This document shows positions 41,994 to 51,955 of a stretch of 64,000 bases of DNA, one piece after another. The translations under genes were made by a program, and so were the position numbers. The notes beneath the pieces are model-generated. The model did not search any database. It had not been told where the DNA came from and worked only from the letters and a program-made list of their open reading frames with translations. The stretch lies in contig CAWARU010000002.1 of the NCBI GenBank assembly GCA_963784575.1, positions 372,001-436,000 of the forward strand, read 5' to 3'. The stretch's first letter is position 1, and each line of letters starts with the position of its first letter. Source of the DNA: CAWARU01 sp963784575 (GTDB taxonomy: Bacteria; Pseudomonadota; Gammaproteobacteria; UBA6186; Azoamicaceae).

Positions 41994-42335
41994 TTATAGA
42001 GAGAGGGTTGCGAACAAGAGAGAACCGAAGAGGACCGCAAGAACAAAGAGAGAATAGAACGCAAAGGGCCAGTTTTTTTCGAAGAGGAAATGGATGAGAA
42101 CAGCAAACACACGGAGTAATTGCAGGGAAAGAAGTAAATAGAGGCCTAGTTTCATGAGTGTTGCGCCGGGGATGGAATCAGTGTCTTTGAAATTCAAACC
42201 GTGGGAGAGATAAGGCTCCATGCTATTGTGATACAGGAATATGATACCGCCTACAGCGATGCAAATTAACATAATAATAAGACCAGTGATCAAAAAATGA
42301 TGCAGGATGAGAATGGGCCGAAATTCGAATTTCAT
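41994..42335 (-). CDS. DUF1634 membrane protein
   Basis: 113 residues with three predicted membrane helices (FLITGLIIMLICIAVGGIIFLY, LMKLGLYLLLSLQLLRVFAVL, AFYSLFVLAVLFGSLLFATL). The LGLYLLLSLQLLRV segment is typical of DUF1634, whose genes commonly follow TauE/SafE exporters. Here it overlaps the exporter gene by four bases (ATGA), so the two products are made together and probably interact. Exact role unknown. Confidence 0.8.
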   Translation of the reverse strand: MKFEFRPILILHHFLITGLIIMLICIAVGGIIFLYHNSMEPYLSHGLNFKDTDSIPGATLMKLGLYLLLSLQLLRVFAVLIHFLFEKNWPFAFYSLFVLAVLFGSLLFATLSL

Positions 42336-43174
42336 AGTGTTCCCAATATTCCGGTGATTCCTTTATAGAACATTTGCAAGGCAAGAAGGCCTATGACAAA
42401 TATAAATATACTACGAAGAATGGGTATTTTTAATTTTAATAAAATGAAAGAACCAATGATAGAACCTGCCATTGAACCAAGAATAACGGGAAATACCAAG
42501 GCAAAATCGACATAGCCTTTTTGAAAATAAATACCAATACTCGCGGCGACTGTCATGCCTACCATAAAATTGCTGGTTGCGGTTGAGATTCGATAGGGAA
42601 GATTTAGGATTTGATCCATGGCCAGCACTTTTAGGATACCCAATCCAATCCCAAGGATGCCTGACACAGTTCCAGCCAAGGACATCACGCCCCAGCCTTG
42701 AATCAATTTTCGTCGGCTGATAAAGGAAATCTCGTTGACCATCGCTTCAGTGACCATTTCAGAATCAGAACTAGGTTCAGAACCAGATCCAGATCCTGTA
42801 GAGTGACGATTCATGCGACGGTAAGAATTATAAACAGAAAAAAATAGCATGACAGAAAATGCCAAAGCGAGGTAAGGCTTTGGGATAATGCTGGTTAAAA
42901 ATGCTCCCACAATAGCACCAATTACGGCAGCTGTTTCTAAGAAAATACCGATTTTAATATTGGTGTTTTGTTTCCCGACATGGGTGATCGCTGTGGTAAG
43001 AGATAAGGCCATGATGGAGATGAGTGATGCTGCCATGGCGGAATGGATATCAACTTTTAATAAGAGAAGCAGCGGCGTTAATAATACACCACCCCCCAAC
43101 CCTGTTAATACACCGAGGATGGAAGCACAGGAAGCGATTATCATTACAAGTATTGATGCGACCAGAATAATCAC
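42332..43174 (-). CDS. TauE/SafE-family anion exporter
   Basis: 280 residues, eight predicted helices in two similar halves, with the family motifs GVLTGLGGGVLLTPLLLL near the start and GTVSGILGIGLGILKV in the second half. The family exports sulfite, sulfoacetate or related organosulfur anions. A Ser/Gly-rich loop (STGSGSGSEPSSDSEM) separates the halves. It overlaps the RND pump gene by four bases and DUF1634 by four bases, so all belong to one operon. Placement behind an RND pump is unusual. Confidence 0.85.
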   Translation of the reverse strand: MIILVASILVMIIASCASILGVLTGLGGGVLLTPLLLLLKVDIHSAMAASLISIMALSLTTAITHVGKQNTNIKIGIFLETAAVIGAIVGAFLTSIIPKPYLALAFSVMLFFSVYNSYRRMNRHSTGSGSGSEPSSDSEMVTEAMVNEISFISRRKLIQGWGVMSLAGTVSGILGIGLGILKVLAMDQILNLPYRISTATSNFMVGMTVAASIGIYFQKGYVDFALVFPVILGSMAGSIIGSFILLKLKIPILRSIFIFVIGLLALQMFYKGITGILGTL

Positions 43175-46100
43175 GAGGATGGGCTTCCTGAATGTCCTGG
43201 TTGTAAGGTTGATGTTCTGTCTATTTCAGATACAGATTTAGATTCAGCTTCAGATTCGAGCGGAGTTAACTTCTCCCCAATCAACATATACATGGCAGGG
43301 ACAACAAACAAGGTAAATAAAGTACCGATAGCAAGTCCAGAGGATATCACAAGGCCAATGTTAAAACGACTCACTGCTCCAGCACCTGTTGCTGTCATCA
43401 AGGGAATGACACCCAGCACCATAGCGGCTGTGGTCATTAAAATGGGTCGCAATCTAATGCCAGCCGCGAGCTGTATTGCATCACGCATGTTTTTACCTTC
43501 TAGCTGTAGATCGTTTGCAAATTGCACGATCAAAATTCCATGCTTGCTAATAAGACCAATGAGTGTGATAAGTCCTACTTCCGTATAGATATTCAGGCTG
43601 ACACTGCCTATCCCCAGAAAAATAAAGATCAATGCTCCGCAAATTGACATGGGTACGCTGATCATGACAATGAAAGGATCCCGGAAGCTTTCAAAAAGCG
43701 CGGCAAGAGTTAAAGTAATGATTATGATTGCAAATATAAAGGAAAGTATGAGAGCACTGCCTTCGTTTTTATATTGACGTGATTGTTGAGCATAATCGAT
43801 ATTAAAATCTCGGGGCAATACTGCTTTGGAAATCTGTTCAAGTGATTCGAGCGCCTGCCCTATGGTGATACCTGGCATCGGTACGCCAGATATCGTAACA
43901 GAGTTTAATTGCTGAAAATGCGTGATAGTTTGCGGTACAATCGAATTTTTGAGCGATACAAAAGTCCCGAGAGAGATCGGAGTTCCGGATGGGGTATTGA
44001 TGTAGTAATTTAGCAATTGATCTTCATTTATTCGGTATGGCCGAAATACCTGCGGGATTACTTTATAAGAACGCCCCGACAAATCAAAATAATTAATATA
44101 ATTGCCGCCAAGACTTGAAGCCAGTACACTGCCGATTTGCTGCATGTTAAAACCTAGCAGCGCTGCTTTATCTCGATCAATTTCTACCGTGGTTTGCCTC
44201 TTATCTATTTTTAGATCTTTATCAATATAGGCAAAGAGTCCGGTTTTCTGTGCTCTACTCATGACCTCGGTTGCTACCTCATCGAGATGCGAGAATGATC
44301 CTGTAGACTCAATCACGAATTGTACAGGCACACCACTGCTGCCTGGCAGCGGCGGCTTTGGAAAAACAACAGCCAATACGCCCGCAACCGTATTCAGTTT
44401 ATCTTGAACTCCAGGCTGCATTTGCATAGTAGTCCCCTTGCGTTTATCCCAGGGCTTCATCACCATGCCTGCAATACCTGTATTAAGACCATTGATGCCA
44501 TCTAGTTGAAAGACATGATCCGTTTCTGGATAAGATGAAAATATTTTATAAACTTCTTTAGAATACAATTCTGTCTGCTCAATATTTGCATTCGCAGGTG
44601 TTGTTAAAAGAGAGATTAAAATACCTTGATCTTCGTCGGGTGCCAGTTCTTTAGAGGACCCTGCATAGAGGAAATAAATACTTGTTAAGATAATGGCTGC
44701 AAATACAATAACCATTGCAAGATTGTCGAGAGCCTTACCTAAAAGATTTTCATAGTGAAACCTAAGTCTATCAAATTGATGATTTATGTATTCTGCAAAA
44801 TTTGATTCAAAGATTTCCCAATCTTGATAGGCTTTATGAAAAAAATGAAAAAATGCTTTTGGGACTTTTGATTCAGAATCTTCCGTCTTAGAAACTTCTG
44901 TATGGGAAATATCGTTCTCTGCCGCAATTTCTGCTTTTGTTTTAGTCGTTTTAAGTAATCTTGAACACATCATAGGAGACAGTGTGAGCGCAATGACGGC
45001 AGACACCGCAACAGCACCTGCCAGAGTAAAAGCAAATTCTGTAAATAAGGCTCCGGTCAAACCTTTCATGAAACCTATAGGCGCGTAGACAGAAATCAAG
45101 ACTACCGAAATTGCAATGATGGGATTGGCAAGTTCTCTCGCTCCCATAAGTGATGCTTTTCGTCTTGGTATGCCCTCTTCCATATGACGATAAACATTTT
45201 CAACCACGATGATAGCATCATCCACTACCAATCCAATCGCAAGCACCAGCGCCAGTAAAGTAAGCAGATTGATAGAGTAACCCAAAATCAACATCATAAA
45301 AAAAGTACCTATCAATGAGAGAGGAATGGCCACCACAGGAATGAGAACAGAACGCACTGAGCCTAAAAAGAGAAATATGACAATCGTGACAATAAGGATA
45401 GCTTCTATTAGAGAGTGCTCTACTTCATCAATGGCGCTGTGCACGAATTCTGATGCATCATAGACTATCCTGCCGCTCAAGCCCTCAGGCAATTGTTCAG
45501 TAATGGGCGGGAATACTTTCCTGATTTCATCAATCGTGGTTAACAAATTGGCTGTGGGCGCCACTTTGATACCAATATAAACGGCTTCTTTGCCATCGAA
45601 TTTTACCCCAGTATCATAAGTTTCTGATCCGAGTTCAACAGTCGCTATGTCTTTTAATCGAATAATGGCATTGTTTTGGGACTTAACCACCAATTGTTTG
45701 AACTCTTCCACGGTATGCAAATCTGTGGTTGTCGCAATATCTACCGTGATCATCTGGCCATCTGTTCGGCCTGCAGCAGAGATAAAGTCATTGTTGGCTA
45801 AAGCTGCTGCCACATCACTCGCGCTAACATTAAAACCAGCCATTTTGGCAGGATCAAGCCAGGCACGGAGTGCAAATGTCCTACTTCCTAATATCTCTGC
45901 TGTTTGCACACCCTGCACTGCTTGAAGTTTAGGCTGCACCACACGAATCAAATAATCGGTAATTTTATTATTCGGCAGCACCGTGCTATAGAATCCCATA
46001 TACATGGCATCCACCGTTTCACCAATAGCGACAGTTATCACCGGAATCTGCGAATCTTTTGGCAATTGATTCAGGACGGCATTGACTTTGGTACTGATTT

Positions 46101-46419
46101 CATTTAGAGCTTTATGAGAATCATAGTTCAACAGCAAATTGGCTTGAATGGTGCTTAAACTTGCAGTACTGGATGATGTCATATAGTCAATGCCATTCGC
46201 TTGAGCGATGGATTGTTCCAGCGGAGTTGTAATAAATCCAGCAATTACCTCGGGATCAGCGCCAGTATAAGTGGTAGAAACGGTAATAACTGCATTTTCT
46301 GTATAAGGAAATTCTCGTACCGGCATGTCCATCATGGATCTAAAACCCAAAACCAAAATCATCAGACTGATGACGGTTGCAAGAACGGGTCGTTTGATGA
46401 AAATATCCGTTATGACCAT
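43171..46419 (-). CDS. RND efflux pump inner-membrane protein (AcrB/MexF type)
   Basis: A 1082-residue proton-driven exporter. The start MVITDIFIKRPVLATVISLMILVLGF, the proton-relay pair in LAIGLVVDDAIIVVENVYRHMEEG and the late LISKHGILIVQFAND stretch identify an HAE-type RND pump. It is slightly longer than AcrB because of a charged insert (about 495-525, TTKTKAEIAAENDISHTEVS) and a Ser/Glu-rich tail. It partners the adaptor and outer-membrane channel encoded upstream. A large repeat block lies between the adaptor and pump genes. Confidence 0.93.
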   Translation of the reverse strand: MVITDIFIKRPVLATVISLMILVLGFRSMMDMPVREFPYTENAVITVSTTYTGADPEVIAGFITTPLEQSIAQANGIDYMTSSSTASLSTIQANLLLNYDSHKALNEISTKVNAVLNQLPKDSQIPVITVAIGETVDAMYMGFYSTVLPNNKITDYLIRVVQPKLQAVQGVQTAEILGSRTFALRAWLDPAKMAGFNVSASDVAAALANNDFISAAGRTDGQMITVDIATTTDLHTVEEFKQLVVKSQNNAIIRLKDIATVELGSETYDTGVKFDGKEAVYIGIKVAPTANLLTTIDEIRKVFPPITEQLPEGLSGRIVYDASEFVHSAIDEVEHSLIEAILIVTIVIFLFLGSVRSVLIPVVAIPLSLIGTFFMMLILGYSINLLTLLALVLAIGLVVDDAIIVVENVYRHMEEGIPRRKASLMGARELANPIIAISVVLISVYAPIGFMKGLTGALFTEFAFTLAGAVAVSAVIALTLSPMMCSRLLKTTKTKAEIAAENDISHTEVSKTEDSESKVPKAFFHFFHKAYQDWEIFESNFAEYINHQFDRLRFHYENLLGKALDNLAMVIVFAAIILTSIYFLYAGSSKELAPDEDQGILISLLTTPANANIEQTELYSKEVYKIFSSYPETDHVFQLDGINGLNTGIAGMVMKPWDKRKGTTMQMQPGVQDKLNTVAGVLAVVFPKPPLPGSSGVPVQFVIESTGSFSHLDEVATEVMSRAQKTGLFAYIDKDLKIDKRQTTVEIDRDKAALLGFNMQQIGSVLASSLGGNYINYFDLSGRSYKVIPQVFRPYRINEDQLLNYYINTPSGTPISLGTFVSLKNSIVPQTITHFQQLNSVTISGVPMPGITIGQALESLEQISKAVLPRDFNIDYAQQSRQYKNEGSALILSFIFAIIIITLTLAALFESFRDPFIVMISVPMSICGALIFIFLGIGSVSLNIYTEVGLITLIGLISKHGILIVQFANDLQLEGKNMRDAIQLAAGIRLRPILMTTAAMVLGVIPLMTATGAGAVSRFNIGLVISSGLAIGTLFTLFVVPAMYMLIGEKLTPLESEAESKSVSEIDRTSTLQPGHSGSPSS

Positions 46420-46449
46420 ATTTCTGTTTCACTATCCTATGTTGATGAT

Positions 46450-46650
46450 GTTGGATGTAGGGGTCAGGTCTAATCAAGCGATAAGCCTACCGTTCGGTTA
46501 GATCTGTTGGATGTTGGGGTCAGGTCTAATCAAGCGATAAGCCTACCGTTCGGTTAGATCTGAACACTCATTCACTTAAGCTTATCGCTTGTTTAGACCT
46601 GACCCCTATTCCATAAGCTTATCGCTTGTTTAGACCTGACCCCTATTCCA
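46450..46650. repeat. Four-copy repeat block between adaptor and pump genes
   Basis: A 56-bp unit occurs twice in tandem (46450-46505 and 46506-46561, one difference). Its core GGGTCAGGTCTAA.CAAGCG recurs twice in inverted orientation within 46578-46614 and 46615-46650. The inner segments match 27 of 28 bases. The RNA would fold into long alternative hairpins. The block lies inside an operon, so it may tune pump expression relative to the adaptor, or it may simply be a transposed palindromic element that duplicated. Confidence 0.85.
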
Positions 46651-46676
46651 CATGCGTTTCACACATTTTTCAGTGT

Positions 46677-47828
46677 TTATTCATTCACAGGTCTTGGTGC
46701 CGGATTATTGGGCGGCAATACGCTATTGTTGATAGCAACTTTGGTACCATTTCGAAGTTTATTTTGTCCTGCCACTACCACCATGTCTCCAGCACTCAAA
46801 CCCTTTAAAATTGAGACTTGATCACCGCGCGCTTCCCCTACCGTCACAAAAATCTGCTTCACGAAGAGAATTGGCTTGCCATCTTTGTCTTTTTTATCGG
46901 ATTCTCTTACAATGTAGGCGATATCGCCGTAGGGGTTATATGAAATTGCTGTTTGCGGCAAAGTCAATAATTTGTTAGCCACACCGGTCAAAACTGCCAC
47001 ATTAACAAACATGCCTGGAAACAGCGCATAATCTTCATTGGACAGTGTTGCCTCCAATTGAATATTCCGAGTTGCCGGATCAATTTTCGGATCCATGGTA
47101 GTTAATGTGCCTTTGAATATACGCCCTGAATAAACATTTGTTGTTAACTCTACCGTATCCCCTATGGTGAGTTGAACCAAAGATTGCTGCGGTACATTAA
47201 AATCGACATATATAGGATTTAGAGCTTGGAGCGTGACGGTCTTATCACCTGCATTGATATATTGTCCAGGGTTCACATAATTGATACCAAGACGTCCATC
47301 AAAGGGAGCTCGCAAAGTTTTTTTCTGAATGATCGCCGCTTGTTGTTCTGCCAAAGCAGTGGTGTTCTTGAGATTCGCTTCATCCGCATCGAGTGTCGCC
47401 TTGCTTATTGCCTTTATTTCATATTGTGCTTTGTCTCGGTTGTAAACTATTTGTGCGAGATCTGCTTGTGCCTGTAGTGCTCGCAATTGCGCCAAATCAG
47501 CATCAATATTCAGTTGAACCAAAATATCGCCTTTTTTAACCAGTTGTCCCGGTGTAAACAGGATTTCCTTCACCATTCCTGCTAATTCTGTTGTCACATC
47601 CACCCCTTTCACCGCACGCACAGTACCGGGTGCTTTGAGTAGCGGCTGCCAAGGCTGCATTTCGGCTTTCATAGCAGATATAGTGACTGTGGGTTCAGCT
47701 TGCTCGGCGATGTATTTTTTGATCATATAATTGACAATAGCTTTGTAGCCAAAAATAAGCGCAAATACAATAGCAACTATAATGAGCATGATCACCATGG
47801 GCTTTTTACGAGATATCATTCGAGACAT
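46677..47828 (-). CDS. RND periplasmic adaptor (MexE/AcrA-like)
   Basis: 383 residues. A membrane anchor (VIMLIIVAIVFALIFGYKAIV) is followed by the first lipoyl half (VKGVDVTTELAGMVKEILFTPGQLVKKGDIL), a coiled-coil hairpin, the second lipoyl half (LRAPFDGRLGINYVNPGQYINAGD) and the beta-barrel domain. It links the RND pump to the outer-membrane channel. The start overlaps the end of the channel gene by 13 bases. The adaptor lacks a lipobox and is anchored by its N-terminal helix. Confidence 0.92.
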   Translation of the reverse strand: MSRMISRKKPMVIMLIIVAIVFALIFGYKAIVNYMIKKYIAEQAEPTVTISAMKAEMQPWQPLLKAPGTVRAVKGVDVTTELAGMVKEILFTPGQLVKKGDILVQLNIDADLAQLRALQAQADLAQIVYNRDKAQYEIKAISKATLDADEANLKNTTALAEQQAAIIQKKTLRAPFDGRLGINYVNPGQYINAGDKTVTLQALNPIYVDFNVPQQSLVQLTIGDTVELTTNVYSGRIFKGTLTTMDPKIDPATRNIQLEATLSNEDYALFPGMFVNVAVLTGVANKLLTLPQTAISYNPYGDIAYIVRESDKKDKDGKPILFVKQIFVTVGEARGDQVSILKGLSAGDMVVVAGQNKLRNGTKVAINNSVLPPNNPAPRPVNE

Positions 47829-49369
47829 CGCTCACACCTCTTTGTATAATAGGGAAGACAAGGCGCACAGTTTCTGTTCCACCAGCCCCCTCCTAACGCC
47901 AAAAATAATGCTGCGGTGTCGGTATAACGCTGTGCTTCAGCTTGGATACGATTGAGTTTGGCTTGTTGATACTGACGTTCTGCAATTAAAAGGGTGAGAA
48001 AATGGATCGCTCCCAGTTTATATTGTTGATCTGAAAGGAGGTAGGACTCACGAGCAGCGATCTCCGCATTTATTTGTGCTTTTAGTGTTCTCGCATCATC
48101 CTCCAATGCACGAAGAGTGTCTGCCACATTTTGAAAAGCTGCAACGACTGACTGTCGATATTGAGCACAAGCTTTCTCAAAGGCCGCATAGGCTGCTTTT
48201 TTCTTGAAATACAAACTCCACCCTTGAAAAATAGGCTGCAAAAGTTCTCCGCCGTAGTTCCAAAGAACGTTATGAGGTGTAAAAAGCTCACGAAGCAAAT
48301 CACCTTCATAGCCATAGTAGCTGGTATTAATCGACACTTGTGGCAACATGTTCGCAATAGCAACGCCAATTTGTGCTGAAGCTTGATGCAGCAGGGCTTC
48401 TGCAGCTTGTATGTCGGGACGTTGCCGTACCAACTCTGATGGAATTTTTACTGGCAATTCTCTTGGCAACTTCAATTGAGACAAATGAAATTGCGGCAGG
48501 CAAGTTTCACTCGGAAATTCTCCTACTAAAGCTGCAAGGGCATGGCGGTTTTGTGCCAAACGTGTTTCAAGCGGCGGCAGTGTCGCAATCAGTGAAGCAA
48601 GCTGTGTTTCCTGTAACAATATATCCGCTTTAGAGGCCCCTCCGAGTTCAAATTGACCTTTCACAATCTTAAGTGTGTTTTCTTGTAAAGCGATCAAGTC
48701 TCGAGTTGCTTTAATTTGTTCTCGCAGCGAAGCATCTTGGATTGCAGCATTGACAATATTGGCCGTGAGGGTGATATAAGAACTTTCGTACAGGTATCTT
48801 TGGTTTTCGCTGTAAGCGCACAAGGCTTCCATGTTACGGCGAGTTCCGCCCCATATATCGAACACGTAGTTTATGTTGATCTGTGCATTATAAAGACTGA
48901 ATACTTCGCTAAAGTTTTGAGCGCCAATTGAGGAACCCGAAAATCTGGTGCGTTCACCCAGTAATTGCAAGGTCAATTGTGGAAAGAGCGGCCCCATGCT
49001 GCCTTGATAATTGGCTCTGGCCATATTTAATGCAGCAAGTGCCGCTTCCAAATTATGATTTTTTTCGAGCCCTCTATGTACTAATTCGTTCAATGGATAA
49101 GAACCAAAAAGATGCCACCAATCCCCTTCTATATCCCGATCACAAATATATTTTTGCGATTCACCACTGCCATTGGTATCTGGTCCTTCAGGACCCATGC
49201 CCTTTTTCTGATTGGCAGTGATAGTTTCTTTTGCAATGGGAGTTTCAGTATAGGCTTCTGTGCAAGGCGGTGCTGGCTCTTCAAAATCTGGCCCTACCAT
49301 GCAGGCAGTATTTAATAGAATAAAGCAAACCAGAACTATTGTTTTATTTGATGTAACCTTGCCAACCAT
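47816..49369 (-). CDS. Outer-membrane efflux lipoprotein (NodT/OprM family)
   Basis: 517 residues with a lipoprotein signal (IVLVCFILLNTAC; lipidated Cys about residue 23) followed by MVGPDFEEPAPP, the family's typical start. Two TolC-like repeats follow, with GGASKADILLQETQLASLIATLPPLE and PSELVRQRPDIQAAEALLHQASAQIGVA. It is the first gene of the efflux operon and forms the exit duct. It is slightly longer than OprM, with extra Cys near the end (NRNCAPCLPYYTKRCERC). Complete and intact. Confidence 0.92.
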   Translation of the reverse strand: MVGKVTSNKTIVLVCFILLNTACMVGPDFEEPAPPCTEAYTETPIAKETITANQKKGMGPEGPDTNGSGESQKYICDRDIEGDWWHLFGSYPLNELVHRGLEKNHNLEAALAALNMARANYQGSMGPLFPQLTLQLLGERTRFSGSSIGAQNFSEVFSLYNAQININYVFDIWGGTRRNMEALCAYSENQRYLYESSYITLTANIVNAAIQDASLREQIKATRDLIALQENTLKIVKGQFELGGASKADILLQETQLASLIATLPPLETRLAQNRHALAALVGEFPSETCLPQFHLSQLKLPRELPVKIPSELVRQRPDIQAAEALLHQASAQIGVAIANMLPQVSINTSYYGYEGDLLRELFTPHNVLWNYGGELLQPIFQGWSLYFKKKAAYAAFEKACAQYRQSVVAAFQNVADTLRALEDDARTLKAQINAEIAARESYLLSDQQYKLGAIHFLTLLIAERQYQQAKLNRIQAEAQRYTDTAALFLALGGGWWNRNCAPCLPYYTKRCERCLE

Positions 49370-49494
49370 GGCCTACGATCCCTTCGAACTGCTCTCTAAG
49401 TAGTAAAATCCTAATTTAACTATAATTCTAACTTTGTTACTTTACCAAATGCTTATTTACAATGAATATATAAATTTATTTTAAATTCAATAGC

Positions 49495-50529
49495 TTAGGG
49501 TTTTACGAAGGCAAATTTTTCTTTTTTTTCTTTAATATATGCGTCAATCAATATTCCAGAAAGGCTTGATTTGTTGGGCAAAGCTGGTAATTCATCCAAT
49601 TTAAACCAACGGGCATCTTCGATTTCTTTTGGGTCAATGATTATTTCTCCTGAATCATATTCAGCAGTGAAAGCAATCATGAAAGAATTTTCAAATGGCC
49701 AGGGTTCTGATCCAAAATAACGGATTTTTTTCACTCTTATATTGACTTCTTCCTCTACTTCGCGCCTAACGGTATCTTCGGCTGACTCCCCTGCTTCCAC
49801 AAAGCCTGCAAGCAGACTATAAATACCCGGGCGAAAATGGTGAGATCGCGCCAGCAGAATTTCATCGCCTTTTTCTATGAGCACCACAATGGCAGGATAT
49901 GTATGAGGATAGATAATGCGATCGCAGTTTAGGCAAATTTTTGCTGTTTCAGTCTCGCTGTGTCGGGTTTTTCCCCCACAAGCACTGCAATATTGGCTGG
50001 TTTTATGCCAGTGCAAAAGTTGCTTGGCGCGAAAAATTTCAAGCCTCTGGTTTTTGTCTGCAATTTCTAAGAAAGCTCGGAGCGGCTTCACGAGGGTATG
50101 TTGAGGAAGAAATTCTAAATGGGTTATAGGAAAAAGTTCTTTTGTTCTAGTTTTTATCAGTGTTCTTTCTTTTGAGTGTTCTGCTAAAGAAATTTCGATG
50201 ACATATAAAGGAAAGCCAGCACTGCTCCCTAAATAATACTTAAATGAGGTTTCAAAGATTTGTGCTGGGATTTTGTGGATGGGAATTAGTACTTCAGAGT
50301 TAGGATCTTTATAAATTTTATTATCAATTTCGTTATCAATTTCATGATTGAAGTTATTATTGGGTTTATCATCAATTTTGTTCGCATCGTTCAATAAAAT
50401 ATAGTCTCGATCGAATATGAAAAGCTTAGCATTCAACTGCAGCAGTTCATTATATTGCATCTCACCATATTGCTTTATCAAAACATCCTGTTTCACGGCT
50501 GGTCGACCTACTACAGATTCTGTATGCAT
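49495..50529 (-). CDS. nudC: NADH pyrophosphatase / NAD-cap hydrolase NudC
   Basis: A Nudix hydrolase that splits NAD(H) and removes NAD caps from RNA. The zinc ribbon is CSACGG..CLNCDR. The Nudix box is GFVEAGESAEDTVRREVEEEV. The NudC-specific motif appears as SEPWPFENS (usually SQPWPFPxS). The N-terminal part is long and carries an Asn/Asp-rich insert (NNNFNHEIDNEIDNKIY). The ATG at 50529 was chosen; a TTG at 50553 in frame adds eight residues. Neither has a clear ribosome site. Monocistronic and diverging from the next gene. Confidence 0.9.
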   Translation of the reverse strand: MHTESVVGRPAVKQDVLIKQYGEMQYNELLQLNAKLFIFDRDYILLNDANKIDDKPNNNFNHEIDNEIDNKIYKDPNSEVLIPIHKIPAQIFETSFKYYLGSSAGFPLYVIEISLAEHSKERTLIKTRTKELFPITHLEFLPQHTLVKPLRAFLEIADKNQRLEIFRAKQLLHWHKTSQYCSACGGKTRHSETETAKICLNCDRIIYPHTYPAIVVLIEKGDEILLARSHHFRPGIYSLLAGFVEAGESAEDTVRREVEEEVNIRVKKIRYFGSEPWPFENSFMIAFTAEYDSGEIIIDPKEIEDARWFKLDELPALPNKSSLSGILIDAYIKEKKEKFAFVKP

Positions 50530-50685
50530 TTCATATACAATTTCACAATCCAATATTGTAAATTATACCCTAAGCAAAAACAAACTACAGCTTTTTATCG
50601 GTATACTTTTCAAAACTGTTCATTTGGTGAAAGTTAAGATATACTAGAAAGATAGAAATCAAATTCAACTCAGTCGAGGCTTTTT

Positions 50686-51123
50686 ATGTGGATTGTCGTC
50701 GCGAATACCAGCAGTTGCAAAATTTTTGACTATGAAAAAAAATCGAAGCAGCTCAATCTTATCAAAGAATTGCTGCATCCTGAGTCAAAAATGAAAGGTT
50801 CTGATTTGATTACTGATGGACCTGGTCATTATAAAACCGATGGACCCAGTCGCGGTGCCTATGATTTCCATGAAAAACCGCAAGCAGTTGAATTTGAAAA
50901 TTTTGCACGTGAAGTTGCAAAACTGCTCGATAATGAAAGACGTAGCAATCATTTGCCGCCTTTTATTCTTGTCTCTCCTCCCCATATGGACGGTTTATTA
51001 AAGAAAAATATGAATCCACATGTGATGAATAGCCTGAAGGATACTATTCAGAAAGATTATGGCTATTTAACAAATAGTGAGCTTGTGAAAACGTTACAAG
51101 ACGAATTGAAAAGTTATCATTAA
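50686..51123 (+). CDS. Host-attachment-family protein
   Basis: 145 residues of the family named after an Agrobacterium attachment gene. Features are the N-terminal WIVVANTSSCKIFDYE, the central GRGAYDFHEKPQAVEFENFAREVAKLL-like stretch (here SRGAYDFHEKPQAVEF), and FILVSPPHMDGLL near residue 100. It is distantly related to RNase-E/eRF1-type folds. The name is historical and the molecular function is unclear. GAGG precedes the ATG by about 10 bases. Single gene, ended by a palindrome at 51157-51184. Confidence 0.8.
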   Translation: MWIVVANTSSCKIFDYEKKSKQLNLIKELLHPESKMKGSDLITDGPGHYKTDGPSRGAYDFHEKPQAVEFENFAREVAKLLDNERRSNHLPPFILVSPPHMDGLLKKNMNPHVMNSLKDTIQKDYGYLTNSELVKTLQDELKSYH

Positions 51124-51156
51124 GTATTCTCCTGTACCATTCTTAACTTTGTATCT

Positions 51157-51184
51157 TTGGATTCCCGCGCAGGCGGGAATCCAA
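51157..51184. repeat. Dispersed palindrome after the attachment-family gene
   Basis: TTGGATTCCCGC and its complement GCGGGAATCCAA form a perfect 12-bp stem with loop GCAG. A T-run follows only on the minus strand. Related copies lie at 27105-27129 and 60167-60186, so this is a repetitive extragenic palindrome that may double as a terminator. Confidence 0.75.
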
Positions 51185-51346
51185 AAAACGAAAAGATCTT
51201 TTTAAAGTTCTGTATGAGTTCTATAATATATTTTCAGTAATTGATATCTTATTACAAACACTTAGTTGCCCTTCCAAAAACTTGCTAACTTTGCTACCTA
51301 GATATATACCTATAGTATCTATTTCTAAAGATTTAGGGGTTTTAAA

Positions 51347-51895
51347 ATGACAAATGCTCTGATTGATGCGATTGAAAACGATGATTTTGAACAAGCTTAC
51401 AAATTGATAGAAAGAAATGAAAATAATATCATCAATGAACCAGATCAAGAAGGCAATTATCCGCTGCATTTAGTTACCAATTATGCCTTATACAGTCCTG
51501 CTCTCTCAATGCCTATTAAAAAGATATTACGTGAACTGGCATTTATGTTAATCGATGCAGGTGCTAACCCAAATTGCCAAGATACTTTTGGCAGCTATCC
51601 CATCCACTACGTGACTATCAATGGCGACATAGAATTATTCAAAAAAATGGTTGAGTTTGGTGCTGATTACAATATTCTAGATGCCGCAAAAGAAACACCC
51701 TTGCACCAAGCAATTAGGCGCAAGCATGATGCTATTGTTGAATTCTTGATGTCTAAAGATCTGTTATTCGAATCCACTGTGGAAGGGCAATCGCCTATCG
51801 ATTATGCCGAACGTTATAATTTCGTAATTATGCAAATGATCGAGGACAAGTTTGCAGATCACACCAGGAATATGGCGAAGATCAAATTGCATTAA
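51347..51895 (+). CDS. Small ankyrin-repeat protein
   Basis: 182 residues made almost wholly of ankyrin repeats, about four: EGNYPLHLVTNYALYS, FGSYPIHYVTINGDIELFKKMVEFGADYN, KETPLHQAIRRKHDAIVEFLMSK and QSPIDYAERYN. There is no signal peptide or membrane segment. In Legionellales, proteins of this kind are often injected into the host by the Dot/Icm system, but no secretion signal can be judged by eye. AGGGG lies before the ATG. The sequence ADHTRNMAKIKLH at the end is basic. Confidence 0.85.
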   Translation: MTNALIDAIENDDFEQAYKLIERNENNIINEPDQEGNYPLHLVTNYALYSPALSMPIKKILRELAFMLIDAGANPNCQDTFGSYPIHYVTINGDIELFKKMVEFGADYNILDAAKETPLHQAIRRKHDAIVEFLMSKDLLFESTVEGQSPIDYAERYNFVIMQMIEDKFADHTRNMAKIKLH

Positions 51896-51955
51896 GAACA
51901 TTAAAACATATAGGGCGGGCACTGTAGTCCGCCCTATTCATTATAATTTATTAAA

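Noticed and set aside
46450..46650. Possible CRISPR array or integron attC sites
   Set aside because: Two direct and two inverted units without unique spacers and no cas or integrase gene nearby.
51157..51184. Plain terminator for the attachment-family gene
   Set aside because: The T-run is on the opposite strand and related palindromes occur elsewhere, so it was listed as a dispersed repeat.
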